NCBI GenBank assembly: GCA_050084985.1
Contig: JBITNC010000001.1
Coordinates: forward strand, 158,224,001 to 158,288,000
Length of the DNA stretch: 64,000 nt
Source: Nageia nagi
Lineage: Eukaryota; Pinophyta
Direction of reading: 5' to 3'
The translations under genes and the position numbers were made by a program. Positions 11,895 through 21,604 of the stretch are shown here, in pieces. The notes beneath the pieces were generated by a model, which saw only the letters and a list, made by a program, of their open reading frames with translations, ran no database searches and was not told the DNA's origin. Numbering within the stretch: position 1 is the first letter of the stretch; each line of letters opens with the position of its first letter.

Positions 11895-13264
11895 TTGGGA
11901 TATTCAGAAGGATATGTCTTCACTTTATGCTATAGTCATGGATGAACCCTCTGTAGGTCTAGGTGGTGTAGCAAGTTTTTTCAGTGGCATTTTGACTGAG
12001 TATTACTGTGGAGTAGGAATTTTCCAAATGGTTTAGTCAAAGGTCCTCACAAGAGTATCTAGTTCTCATAAACCACGATATACCGTAGGGTCCAACAATA
12101 GTACTCGACCCAATATTTTAGAGCTCCAACCAAAGAGGATAGACCGTACCCTTGGTCGTACTACCTGACTACCTTTTGGTACATGTGGGCAGTCTCCCCG
12201 AGTGATGTTCTCAATGTATTGCAAAAAAAGGATGGTCAAAAGGTTAACTTGGTTGGTTTTGGGATTCTAGGGGGTCTCCCTATACACGTAAGGTACGTGG
12301 GAGCTCAAATCTATGATAATGCTATCTAATGCACAACCATTTGAAAAGGGCCCTTGCTAATATACTCACAGTACGTGAGGAAATCCTAAAGGACCTCTCT
12401 ATATACCATGTACATGCATGAGCATGATGGCCTCTCTATATACTGAAAGGTATACGTGAGAGAATCCAACAGTGGCCTAAGCGATATACTGCGAGTACGT
12501 TGTAGGAGACCACAATTCCCTGGGATGCAATGCTGGCAAAGTAATGATAGCTCCTATGTTTAAAGATGCTATAACATATATATACCTATAAGACTCCCAT
12601 TTTTATCCTCTTTCCAATAGCTTTTGAATCACCCCAAATAGACCTTCCAATCAAAATATATGCAAATTTAAAAAATTGTACCTTTTTAAATTGTGATTTG
12701 GAGACTATTCTATTGTCTGAGCTTCTGACTGATGTAAATCTAAAATTTCTAACCTTTAAAGTTTGAAATTTCTACCTATGGTAGCCTCATATGTCTTCTT
12801 TTCAATGCCATAGATTTCATCAAATTCTGATATTCCAAGAGGAAATGGCTGCAACTATCCCAAAATGTGCTAATTTTTGGATTTTTCATAAGAGCGAACT
12901 TGTATGAAGTGCAATGTGTCACCTATTATTCCTAGACCTTAAAAATTATACTAGATAAACTTTAGTTTGTACCCTAACCAATATAATAGGTTTCACATAG
13001 TTTGGAGCTGTAAAACTTTAGATATACACTTTTTAGCTAGAACACCTATTTTAGACCTGCTTTTGAGACTAGTCATAAACCCTAACTTCCCTTGAGTGTA
13101 AATTGCAAAATATAGTGAATTAGGAGCTGAAATTTTAACTAAAACTTCTTTGGTATGTTTTCTAAAAACCCAATAAATTTTAGAATCTAAAACCTTGTGA
13201 AATAAAATTGGTAATGAAAATGCCACGATGACTAGTTTTGAGTAGTGAAACCGTAGAATCATCT
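11895..13264 (-). other. Untranslated leader of gypsy element
   Basis: About 1.37 kb lie between the primer binding site and gag, and no conserved domain is visible in any frame. The stretch 12280-12510 contains diverged repeats described separately. A long 5' leader is common in plant gypsy elements. Confidence 0.7.
12280..12510. repeat. Diverged tandem repeat in gypsy leader
   Basis: Four related blocks each combine a tatac(t/a) motif, a short gap, gtacgtg or gtatacgtg, and a following gagaa/ggag: ctatacacgtaaggtacgtg, tatactcacagtacgtgag, tatactgaaaggtatacgtg, tatactgcgagtacgttg. Spacing is irregular. Confidence 0.6.
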
Positions 13265-13276
13265 GCTCTGATACCA
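13265..13276 (-). promoter_or_regulatory. Primer binding site (initiator tRNA-Met type)
   Basis: On the minus strand the bases just after the 5' LTR read TGGTATCAGAGC, the standard plant retrotransposon primer binding site pairing with the 3' end of initiator methionine tRNA. It is two bases from the LTR end. Confidence 0.93.
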
Positions 13277-13278
13277 AA

Positions 13279-13594
13279 TGTTATGAACCAAATTCCCAAA
13301 ATAGCATAAAATCATAAGAGAAAGAGCTCAATTCCTTGAATAAGAGATAAAATCAGCAATAAGCCACTTCAAGGGGGCAACCTCCTTTACATCATATCAA
13401 ATACACAACAATAGATAATCCAAATGATAATACCTCCTTAGTATATATAGGAGTCCAAGGGGTGCCACTACAATGAAAGGACACTAGCTGACATAACAAT
13501 AATAATGTAATGGAATAAAAATAACCATAGTGGGCTTCTATGGGACACATAATAACAATATATGGGCTACATGAGTAGTATAGGGGACCTAACA
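13279..13594 (-). repeat. 5' LTR of gypsy element
   Basis: 316 bp, same termini as the 3' LTR (TGTTAGGTCC...CATAACA in element orientation) and flanked on the right by the target duplication cataa. It contains tatatact (complement of agtatata at 13440) as a possible TATA element. Confidence 0.92.
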
Positions 13595-13599
13595 CATAA

Positions 13600-14020
13600 T
13601 TGTTGTAGCCATGAAGTGCATGTCCTTCAATCATTCCAATACATGTAACTGTATTTGCATCATGCATCTTATCAAATAATTCTTAAGCATTGTGTATTCT
13701 TTCATATTTTGCATACATGCATATCAAGGTAATAATAACCACAACATTAGATGCAAAACCATTTTCAGCTACTTTTAGTGGATGCCCATACCTTCCTCTA
13801 TAACTCTAATGGTGGTACATACTAGAAGAATGTAGGCAAAGGTTATAGAGTTTGGTTTTACACCTGATAATTACATTTGTTTAAAAGACTCTAAGGCTTT
13901 TTTAGAAAACCCATTTTGTGCATACCATGTGATCATTGTAGTCACAACGATAACATTTTTGCATACATGTGTTTCAAGGCACTCATGACCACAACATTCA
14001 GTGCAAAACTATTTTCAATT
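13600..14020 (-). pseudogene. PPR repeats, 5' part of the split pseudogene
   Basis: The minus strand reads as PPR repeats with stops: NVVVMSALKHMYAK, WYAQNGFSKKALESFKQM, VKPNSITFAYILLVC, YAKYERIHNA, ELFDKMHDANTVTC, IEGHALHGYNNY. The last segment is in frame with the sequence on the other side of the gypsy element. Similarity ends near 14020 where AT-rich DNA begins. Confidence 0.85.
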
Positions 14021-14129
14021 AATAATAAATTAATTAATAATTTAACAATAACATCATTACATAATTTAATAATTACAATAATATAATAATCATTTATATA
14101 ATAATTAATAATTAATAGTATTATGAATT

Positions 14130-14350
14130 GATGGATAGGGGAGTTGGAGAGGTAGGTAGTTCAAAGTTATCGGATATGGGAGGACTAGGTTAAAAACTCT
14201 CTACCCCTAAAAGTTGAAATGTACCTAAAATCCTATTGAGTTGATGGTAGGTGTGGATAAGGTCGGGATCATGTCCTAGGTGGATTTTGATGATGTGGAT
14301 GCCCCTCAATCGTGACTCTAAGCTTAAGAGTTCATGGTGCCCTGTATTAA
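14130..14350 (+). mobile_element. SINE-like dispersed repeat
   Basis: The block gttgatggtaggtgtgg...gatgatgtggatgcccctcaa..gctctaagcttaag has a diverged second copy at 45340-45530. Upstream of the shared body both copies have a B-box-like stretch (here aggttaaaaactctctacc; in the other copy ggtttcaatctcacc). It has no coding capacity. SINE identity is inferred from the pol III-like box, small size and dispersal. Confidence 0.45.
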
Positions 14351-14359
14351 GGGATAAAA

Positions 14360-14530
14360 ACTCCAACTGTGGGTTGAGTTGGTTACATGCAGACCTTGTT
14401 GTGTCCTAAGTCTTGTATTCAATTCTCACCAGCCATGACATACATTATACTTCCCATACAATTGTCCCATTGACCGCTCTTGGTCTCCCGTGGACATTAA
14501 TAAACTTTCTTTCTTCTTTCTTTCTTTCCA
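14360..14530 (+). mobile_element. SINE with tRNA-like head and LINE-like 3' tail
   Basis: The head carries an A-box-like gttgagttggttacatgc (14373-14390) and a B-box-like gtattcaattctcacc (14415-14430), spaced as in tRNA promoters. The tail cccattgaccgctcttggtc (14466-14485) followed by acattaat matches the 3' ends of LINE copies in this window (29200-29260, 52170-52220, 56335-56385). It ends in a ctttc/ttctt simple repeat. SINEs commonly borrow the 3' end of the LINE that mobilises them, so this pairing fits. Confidence 0.55.
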
Positions 14531-14699
14531 ACAAAAAAAATAATAGTATTATAATATAATAATCATTAATTAATAAATTATTAAATAAATATATAATAAA
14601 TAATTCATTTATTTTTTTAAATAAATTTTTTTCGACATTATTAGCGACTCTAATTCCAATGCCTATCACGTATGTGAAGCACCATGAAAGATCTCAAAA
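14530..14699. other. AT-rich low-complexity DNA
   Basis: Runs of taataatta/ataaataa and similar; no gene signal. Confidence 0.6.
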
Positions 14700-15325
14700 C
14701 GATGCAATGTTCAACTCTATTCCTAATGCCAAAGGACTCTAAGTAGGATGTTATACCCAACATAATATTTGATTCCAAACACCTCTAAGTTTGAAGATAT
14801 ACATAATGCAAAATGATGCAGTATTCAACGTAATATATGATGCCAAACACCTCTATTTGTGATGCTATATCTAACGTAAGATGATGTAACATTCAACATA
14901 ATTTATGATACCAAAACACCTATATTTGCGATGTTATATCTAATGCAAAATGATGCAATATGAAATACAATATATGATGTCAAATACCTCTATTTGCAAC
15001 TCTATCTTCAACGCAATATACGATGCCAAACACCTTTATTTGCAATGTTATATCCAACATAAAATGATACAACATTCAATGCAATTTATGATGACAAAGC
15101 ATCTCTATTCATGATGCTACATATAACATAAAATGATGCAATATGAAATGTAATATACGATGTAAAGCACCTCCATCTGCAACTCTATATTCAACATAAT
15201 ATACGAAGCTAAGCACCTCTATCTACGATGCTATATCCAACTCAATATACAATACCAAGCATCTCAATGTGTGATTTTATATTCAATGAAAAATGATGTT
15301 ATGCCAAACAATGCTAATGGTGAAT
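14700..15325. repeat. Minisatellite built on an approx. 23-bp unit
   Basis: The landmark (t/c)gatgccaa(a)cacctctatttg recurs at 14838, 14906, 14975, 15021, 15089, 15158, 15204 and 15250. Spacings are 68, 69, 46, 68, 69, 46, 46, close to 3, 3, 2, 3, 3, 2, 2 times 23. Sub-units start with gatg (gatgcca.., gatgctatat.., gatgcaacattcaa..). The 68-69-46 pattern is thus repeated as a unit of about 183 bp. It is non-coding. Confidence 0.85.
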
Positions 15326-15329
15326 TAAA

Positions 15330-16110
15330 AAGCAATGCATGTACCTAAGCCTACCCTGATGCTATCTCACTTTATTATAGTAGTGCATATATTATCTACC
15401 TCCCATTCACAAAACCATCTTGTTAAAGGGAGATGGTAATTGATAAAATATATTTCCTTCTTCCTGCTAGTATTTTAGTGAGGATTTTATATATCATATT
15501 GTAGAGGCTTATTGGTTTGAAATGTTTGAAATCTAAGGCCCCTTCCACTTTATCAATAAGGGCTATAAAGATTACATTCCATAATATTCATAATGTATAC
15601 TTCTCTTAAAATTCCATAATTATAACTAAGGATATATCTTTACTTACTATTTTCCAAAAGGATTTAAAATAAGTAGCTAGAAAGCTATTTAGCCCATGTG
15701 CCTATCATTAGTCATTACAAATACTACTCCTTTTATCTCCCCCTAAAGAAGGATCTTATGATTTTTAATGAGATTATTGAAGGGATATTGGTCAATAATT
15801 TTTCCATAGCATTAATACCTCATTCTAATAAGATGATAATAGTGTTATGAAGAAGGATATATCATCATTCTTGACATTCTCTATTTATGTTATTATTAAA
15901 CCATATTACTTTTTGATATCATTGATTTTATTATGACTCCTTTTCATGGTTTTTAGCATAAACAAATTTGTATTTTTTTCTCTTTCCTTCAACTAAGTAG
16001 CTTATACTTTTGTCTTCAATGGATTTATTCTTGGGTTATAATATTATGATAAATAATTAGAGTATTCCTTCCTTTGTCCGTCAATTTTTAGATCTTTTTT
16101 GGGATTACAA
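15330..16110 (-). pseudogene. LINE (L1-like) reverse transcriptase fragment
   Basis: Minus-strand reading gives IIFIALIDKVEGALDF-type text: FIALIDKVEGALDFKHFKPI followed by SLYNMIYKILTKILAGR, then DGFVNGR. This is the fingers-palm entry of plant non-LTR RTs (FIALIPK..FRPISLCN..YKI..KIL). Upstream text (GEIKGVVFVM, FKSFWKIVSKDI) also fits. Stops are frequent and the YADD region is missing; the fragment is cut at the minisatellite. It is a dead LINE ORF2 remnant. Confidence 0.75.
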
Positions 16111-16759
16111 TTTTTCGTCTATAAAATTAAGGTCTTCCTTCAATTGATTTTTTATAATATTAACATTTTGGAAAACCTTCTTATTCCAATTCTTCAACTT
16201 ACTTTTGACAAATTATAAAAAATTTATCTACATGAATATATTGGTATATTTTATTTCTATATTTTACCCTTGTTGCAATTTTATCATAATTTTAAGGTGG
16301 AAAAGCCACATATATTCAAATATGAATGAACTATTCTTATTTTTATATGAATTTAATTACAATGGGGTGGGGAGAGTGATATGAAATAATATTAGGAAGA
16401 TCTTTGAGGAAATAATAAAAAACTAGTCAATCCATTCTTTGGATCAAACTAATACACTTCCCAATCTACACTAAATAAGGTTACTACCAATTCTTTTATT
16501 TGATCATGTCGATTCGTAGACTCAGAGTTCTAGATCAAGCAAGCCTGTTTGAGAGATAAGGTTGCCCAGGGCTTCCATACTTGTAAAGTAATATTCCTTG
16601 TGTCCATATTTTTTAAAGGTCAACAGAGGGGTGTTAAAATACATTGGAACCAACCAAGGAATATCTTTGAATACTTTTCCATCCCTAATCAAACCATTGC
16701 ATTTTTTTCTTGAATGATGTGTTTGAAAAAAATCAACAAAATGCCTTGGTGATATAGGT
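16111..16759. other. No gene seen
   Basis: AT-rich, stop-rich on both strands. It could be eroded LINE sequence continuous with the RT fragment to its left, but no motif supports this. Confidence 0.4.
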
Positions 16760-17530
16760 CCTTCTTTTTCTTGAAATCCTTTGTGGCCTTAGCGAGTTCC
16801 CCATATAGGAATGTTTAGATATTCATATTAGCTCCTCAGAGATGGTTGAGGAAACCAAAATGGAAACTTCTCACCCAAATAGTTGAAGAGTCAAGAGTGA
16901 AATAACACATGATGATAAGAGCCACCTTCGAACATGGGTGAGACAGAGCCTTCCTAGTAACCCCATATTTTTCTTTGGTTAATTTTAGCTTTCCCTTGCA
17001 AAATTTGAGTAGTTCCAACTTTAGATTATGGTTATTCCTTCGAATGTTCTCCTCTAAGTCTTTAAAACAAATAACTTTGGTTGGGAAAGCCTATTTTACC
17101 TCTATTTTAACCCCAAAGACTTCAACTTTTCCCCCTTTCCATGTTGATATAAATTGCTTGGCTATGGCTTCTTCAAATCCCTCAATTTTGAAGAGAAATT
17201 GGAGGAAACCTCCATTTTCCATTACAACCCATATCTCTTCACTACATTCAAGCTTTGTGGGATTGAGATGAGCTTCCTCCAAATCTTCTAAATGATGTTT
17301 CATAATCATTATTAGAGCTAATTTCATGTAAAATAGAAACCTACAAAAAAGAGCACCTTGTTAGTATATAAAACTTTCTCAATCATCCCCTTGGTTCTCC
17401 ACCACCTGTGAGGTGTGTGGAAAATCCATGTAATGCCATGATGATGCTTGTTTAGGAGCATGTGAAATCTTGGAAGAGTCCACCACCCTACTTCATCCTC
17501 CCTTGTACCGCCACCTTGATTTGCCATGTC
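16760..17530 (-). pseudogene. Broken ORF of unknown repeat origin
   Basis: The minus strand holds three consecutive coding-like stretches in shifting frames: MANQGGGTREDEVGWWTLPR (17324-17527), a segment with ENGGFLQFLFKIEGFEEA and STWKGGKVEVFGVKIEV (17091-17327), and FCKGKLKLTKEKYGVTRKAL (16836-17018). I do not recognise a family. The arrangement and decay suggest an accessory ORF of a retroelement (for example the DUF4283-like first ORF of plant LINEs), which is a guess. Confidence 0.35.
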
Positions 17531-17559
17531 TAAGAGCTAACAAGCTGAAGTCACCCACA

Positions 17560-19440
17560 ACCATCTACTGAACCAATCGAAAGGTAGATGATGCCCCATA
17601 GGATCCACAAATCTTGGTTTTCATAAAAGACATGTGATTTCAATAAACTCAAAGTCAAATCCAAAAGAACTTGATATCCTTTAGTAATATGCCTAAGATT
17701 TATCAACCTCAAATTAAGTTGCCTAAACCCATAAAAGACTAGCGATACCACTTGCCCCAAAGATCCTCATATAGTTAACTGAGTATGTTTCTCAATTATT
17801 TTCTTGAAAATATCTATCTTTGATTATTCTTGCTTTTCTTCTTCATCTTATTAGATTGTCCTTCTTCTTCATCCTCTATTTCAAGAACATTGAATGGGTT
17901 TTTTGATCTCTCATTGTTTAATCCTTTATCTTGGGAAATTCCATTTGTATTTACGATTTTATTTTGCCAAATTTATTTCATGTTATTATTCCAATTTCAT
18001 GGAGGCATTTATGGTTTATTTTTTAGGTATGCTCTTAAAATACGACCCATTGTTTTACAACATTACATCTTGCACAGAGAATTCCATATTCTAATAGTTG
18101 TTCCCAAGTGTAATCTTTTGAATCTGACATGATCTTGTTGGGGAGTTTTTTTTTATCGATTAGGATTAACATAAAATTTGAATTTTATGACCATCAACAT
18201 TAAAGTTTACATCTAATGATAACATTAATAATTACCAAGGAGCCTACTATGATATTTATATTCTAAAATTCCCTTGATAGGTTAGATAAGAAGATCTAGA
18301 ATGAGGCTAGATGGATGTTCTTTATCTATGGAAAAAACTACTTATACTAATGCTTTAAGAACAACATGAAATTATTTAGGAGCATCACTATATCTAATTA
18401 CCCCAAATTCTTTATTTCTCTTAGGGTCACTTCCTTATAAGATTAATGCTTGACCTTATTTTGATGAACTTGCTAATAAGTGAATTTCTTTTGGCTATAA
18501 CTTGATGGTCTACAATGATTTTAGGGATATATATATGAGTGACATTATTCTACACATGCAAATTTAGAAGCACTTCAATTTTTTCCTTGATTGAATCCTT
18601 CTTTAGCAAATTAACCCAAAATATGCTGAAGATTTTCCCCAAGTCCTACTGAGTAGGTCTTACACTCCTTAGCATGCATAATGCATAATTTACTGTTACT
18701 AAAATTCATAATACACACATTATGAACCTAATAATTTCACAAGTCATTCAAGGTTAACAACTAATACATAAAAATATATAAAATAAAAGTAATAGATATG
18801 ACTTTAATAACTACACCTAATAAACCAAATATTTTTTTATTTATTTACTCATATTTAATAAGGATATTTTTATATTGTATTCTAATAACTCACCTTTGTA
18901 TTTAGTTGTAATTATGTTTGCTATAATAAAAAAATATAAACATTTAAAATTTGAAAATTTATCAAATTTAATGCCTTTATTAATTATATTTGTGCATATT
19001 ATTTTAAGAGAGAATGTTTGCACTAATTTTCAACATATAGACCCACATCTTACCATTATCACAATCTAACTAACCCATAGGTGCACCTCATAAGACCTTC
19101 CCATATGGCACATATAATTAATATCCATTGTAAGGGGTGTTATATTGTCAAATTTACCTTTAAGATGTCTTGTCCCACTTTTATCCCTTTCACATCCTTA
19201 AAATATATTTTATCTGGATATTTTGTATAACTCATTATTTTTTTCAATTTACTGAAATTTACTATCAAAAACTACATATTTCAATTATCTTATCCTTCGA
19301 TTCTTCAATTTTTTTTTTAAAGTCAAATCAAAAAAGTAAGAGATATCAAAAATAATTCTAAAAAGACATAGTTTTTTTATGGAATAATCTCTAAAATATT
19401 GAATGCAATATTTTGCATTTAAATCTAAACTTTCATAAAA
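17560..19440. other. No gene seen
   Basis: AT-rich intergenic DNA. Short ORFs exist by chance but none has a recognisable domain, and no LTR termini or long repeats were identified. Confidence 0.5.
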
Positions 19441-19449
19441 TATCTATAA

Positions 19450-19655
19450 ATCACATACCTTTCTTTCATTTGATAAGCACAAAAATTACAAATTTCCATA
19501 TATTTTGAAATCAATTTACAATATTTAAAAATACAATACATTACACACTCCAATCACATACCTTTGTTTCATTTGACATGCACAAAAATTACAAATTTCC
19601 ATATATTTTGAAATCATTTTACAATATTTTAAAATACAATACATTACACACTCCA
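19450..19655. repeat. Tandem duplication, 103-bp period
   Basis: Two adjacent, nearly identical copies begin atcacatacctttctttca (19450) and atcacatacctttgtttca (19553). Both run through ccatatattttgaaatca to acattacacactcca. Confidence 0.9.
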
Positions 19656-19837
19656 TTCTCATGTTATAGATTTCATTCATAATCAAATATTTTATACAAA
19701 TTTTTATATAAGATTTATTAAAATACAATTAAAACATAACTTTTAAATTAACAATACATACATACAAATCTTTTAAATACTTTCACCAATTTAAAAATCT
19801 ATTATTATTAATTTAAAAAAAAGATAATATTAAATTC

Positions 19838-20660
19838 ATGTTAAGAGAATTGGAAGTAAATAGGTGTTGAAATCTCTTTCATGTGAGAGATCCAAATTCA
19901 AATTTCTCGATCCCTTGAATATGAAAGAACACAAAAACAAATATGTTGCATCATAGCAAATACAATCGAAGTAAACATCAACTTTTTAATTGAAGCAACT
20001 CTCACAAAAACAAATTAAAAAAAAGAAAAAACATTAACTTCAAGTAGAAGAATTGAAAGTAATTGTGTGAAAATCTTTAGAATATACAAAATCCAAATTC
20101 AAATTTCTCAAAGATTAAAAAACTAGAAAAATAAACTTTTTACATTATAAGAAATATAATTGAAACACAAATCAATTTTATAATTAATGATTTTGGTTTG
20201 AATTAAGATATTTTGATTTTACATGGTGCTTTCAAGTTGTGACATTTTCCACCCATTTTTCTTTTGTATGACTTTGTTTTATTAATACAAAGGTAAATCA
20301 TTTGGAAAAAAAAAATTGAAAGCAACTCTTATAATAGACTATAAAATGAAAAAAATCAAGGAGTTATTTATCCAAATAAGTAGAAAAAGGAATAACCTGC
20401 TCAAAACTTAAAATTTGAAGATCCTATAAACCATGCTTGAATCTTGTGAATGTAAATAAATTTTTTTATTTCATTTCACAAAAAACATCTTTTAAATTTT
20501 AAAAAATAAAATAATAAAAAATTATCGCATATAATGAAACACATCAAAATTTTCAGTAACATATATAAAAAAAACATTTTTTAAAAGGTTCTATGACATA
20601 ACTATTTGAAAACAGCAGTAAAAGAAGAAATAACCTACTCAAAACTTCAAGTTGAGGGTC
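19838..20660. repeat. Degenerate direct duplications upstream of the bromodomain gene
   Basis: Two pairs are visible. Gagaattggaagtaaat..atccaaattcaaatttctc near 19846 is repeated near 20047 (offset about 200). Gaataacctgctcaaaactt near 20391 is repeated as gaaataacctactcaaaactt near 20629 (offset about 238). No coding signal. Confidence 0.55.
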
Positions 20661-20881
20661 ATGTTTGAGTGTCGTAGACGTAACTAAAATCTTTCATTTC
20701 ATTTTGTTTATCTCATCTGTACCGTACCAAAAAAAATTAATTACAAAAATTAAGGTGTTGAATGCAACACAAATTCTACGTGTGGCCCCCACCACCATAG
20801 TCGAAAGCGACGCAAATAACGTTAACTCTTTAAAATATTCGGAAGCAGTTAAATGGGCAGTCGCACCCAAATAAAGAGATC

Positions 20882-21371
20882 CACGTGGCATGGCCAACGT
20901 CCCTATAGCAGATACCTATCTTTGACATGTTTACAATGAATGAAAGAATTGTTTTAATTAAATATATCTCGTAAAATAGACAATTTCTAAACTTTAAATT
21001 TTTTTGGGAATAAAAAACATTTAATTAAAGCAAATATATATATATTATTTAGAGTGATAACCTATCCCAACCAGAACAAAATATATAATCTTATTATAAC
21101 CATAATTTATTCATACCACTCAAATCTATCACATGGTGACGCCTTATCTGGTTCCGATTGGTTCCACAGATATGGGAGTACGGATGGAACGTTGATGTAG
21201 AAGGCTTGGCGAGTCCCGTGGTTCGTATTTATTCTCCAATCAGATTTTGTAGGTGGAGTTACAGGAAACGTGATGCTCATCGTCTTGCCACGTGGCAATT
21301 GAGAACAGAAGACGCCAACAGAGTAGAATACATGGTCGTGGTAATAAATCTGAACTTTACCGTCACACGTG
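20882..21371 (+). promoter_or_regulatory. Promoter region with three G-box motifs
   Basis: Perfect CACGTG palindromes occur at 20882-20887, 21289-21294 and 21366-21371, the first two in the extended form ccacgtggca. A related tacgtgtgg lies at 20778. G-boxes are bound by plant bHLH and bZIP factors. They lie 230-720 bp upstream of the start codon of the bromodomain gene, so they are plausible cis-elements. Function is not shown by sequence alone. Confidence 0.5.
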
Positions 21372-21404
21372 GCGGTATGGAGAGAAACAGAGCCAGGCTC
21401 AGAG

Positions 21405-21604
21405 GCTCGGAAGGAGGGAGGCAAAACGGTCAAACTTCCCGAGCCTAGGGAGGAGGGGGTGGGGAGAGCCTAAGGAGGAGGGAGGTTCGGCCCGAGGCGG
21501 AGGCTTGGGACGGTAGAGAGAGAAGGGAGGAGAGAGAAGAGGGGAGGAAAAGAAAAGGGGATCTTTGGGAAAGGGGTAGGGTTTGTAGAATTTTGCGGAA
21601 GAAA
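21405..21604 (+). promoter_or_regulatory. GA-rich 5' leader/core promoter of the bromodomain gene
   Basis: A strongly purine-biased stretch (ggaggaggg, gagagaga repeats) directly precedes the start codon. It stands out from AT-rich surroundings. No clear TATA box is seen in it, which fits the TATA-less GA-type promoters of many constitutively expressed plant genes. Confidence 0.5.

Larger units (their letters stand above)
7126..13594 (-). mobile_element. Full-length Ty3/gypsy chromovirus-type LTR retrotransposon
   Basis: A complete but inactive element of 6469 bp. It is bounded by 316-bp LTRs (7126-7441 and 13279-13594) and by identical 5-bp target duplications cataa (7121-7125 and 13595-13599). 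On the minus strand it shows a primer binding site complementary to initiator tRNA-Met, a 1.4-kb leader, gag, zinc knuckle, protease, RT, RNase H, integrase and a C-terminal chromodomain, then a purine tract. By hand count the two LTRs differ at about 13 of 316 positions, so insertion is not very recent. The chromodomain and domain order make it a chromovirus; short LTRs suggest the Reina-like branch, which is inference. It is inserted in a PPR pseudogene. Confidence 0.95.

Noticed and set aside
12993-13277. 94-codon minus-strand ORF beside the gypsy 5' LTR
   Set aside because: It spans the primer binding site region and leader and has no domain; untranslated leader is the better explanation.
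14700-15325. Regularly spaced repeats that could suggest a CRISPR array
   Set aside because: Units are diverged, contiguous sub-multiples of 23 bp without unique spacers, in plant nuclear DNA; this is a minisatellite.
21107-21433. 108-codon minus-strand ORF upstream of the bromodomain gene
   Set aside because: It overlaps the G-box promoter and GA-rich leader, has no recognisable domain, and a + strand ORF of similar length overlaps it. It is likely chance in a locally GC-richer stretch.
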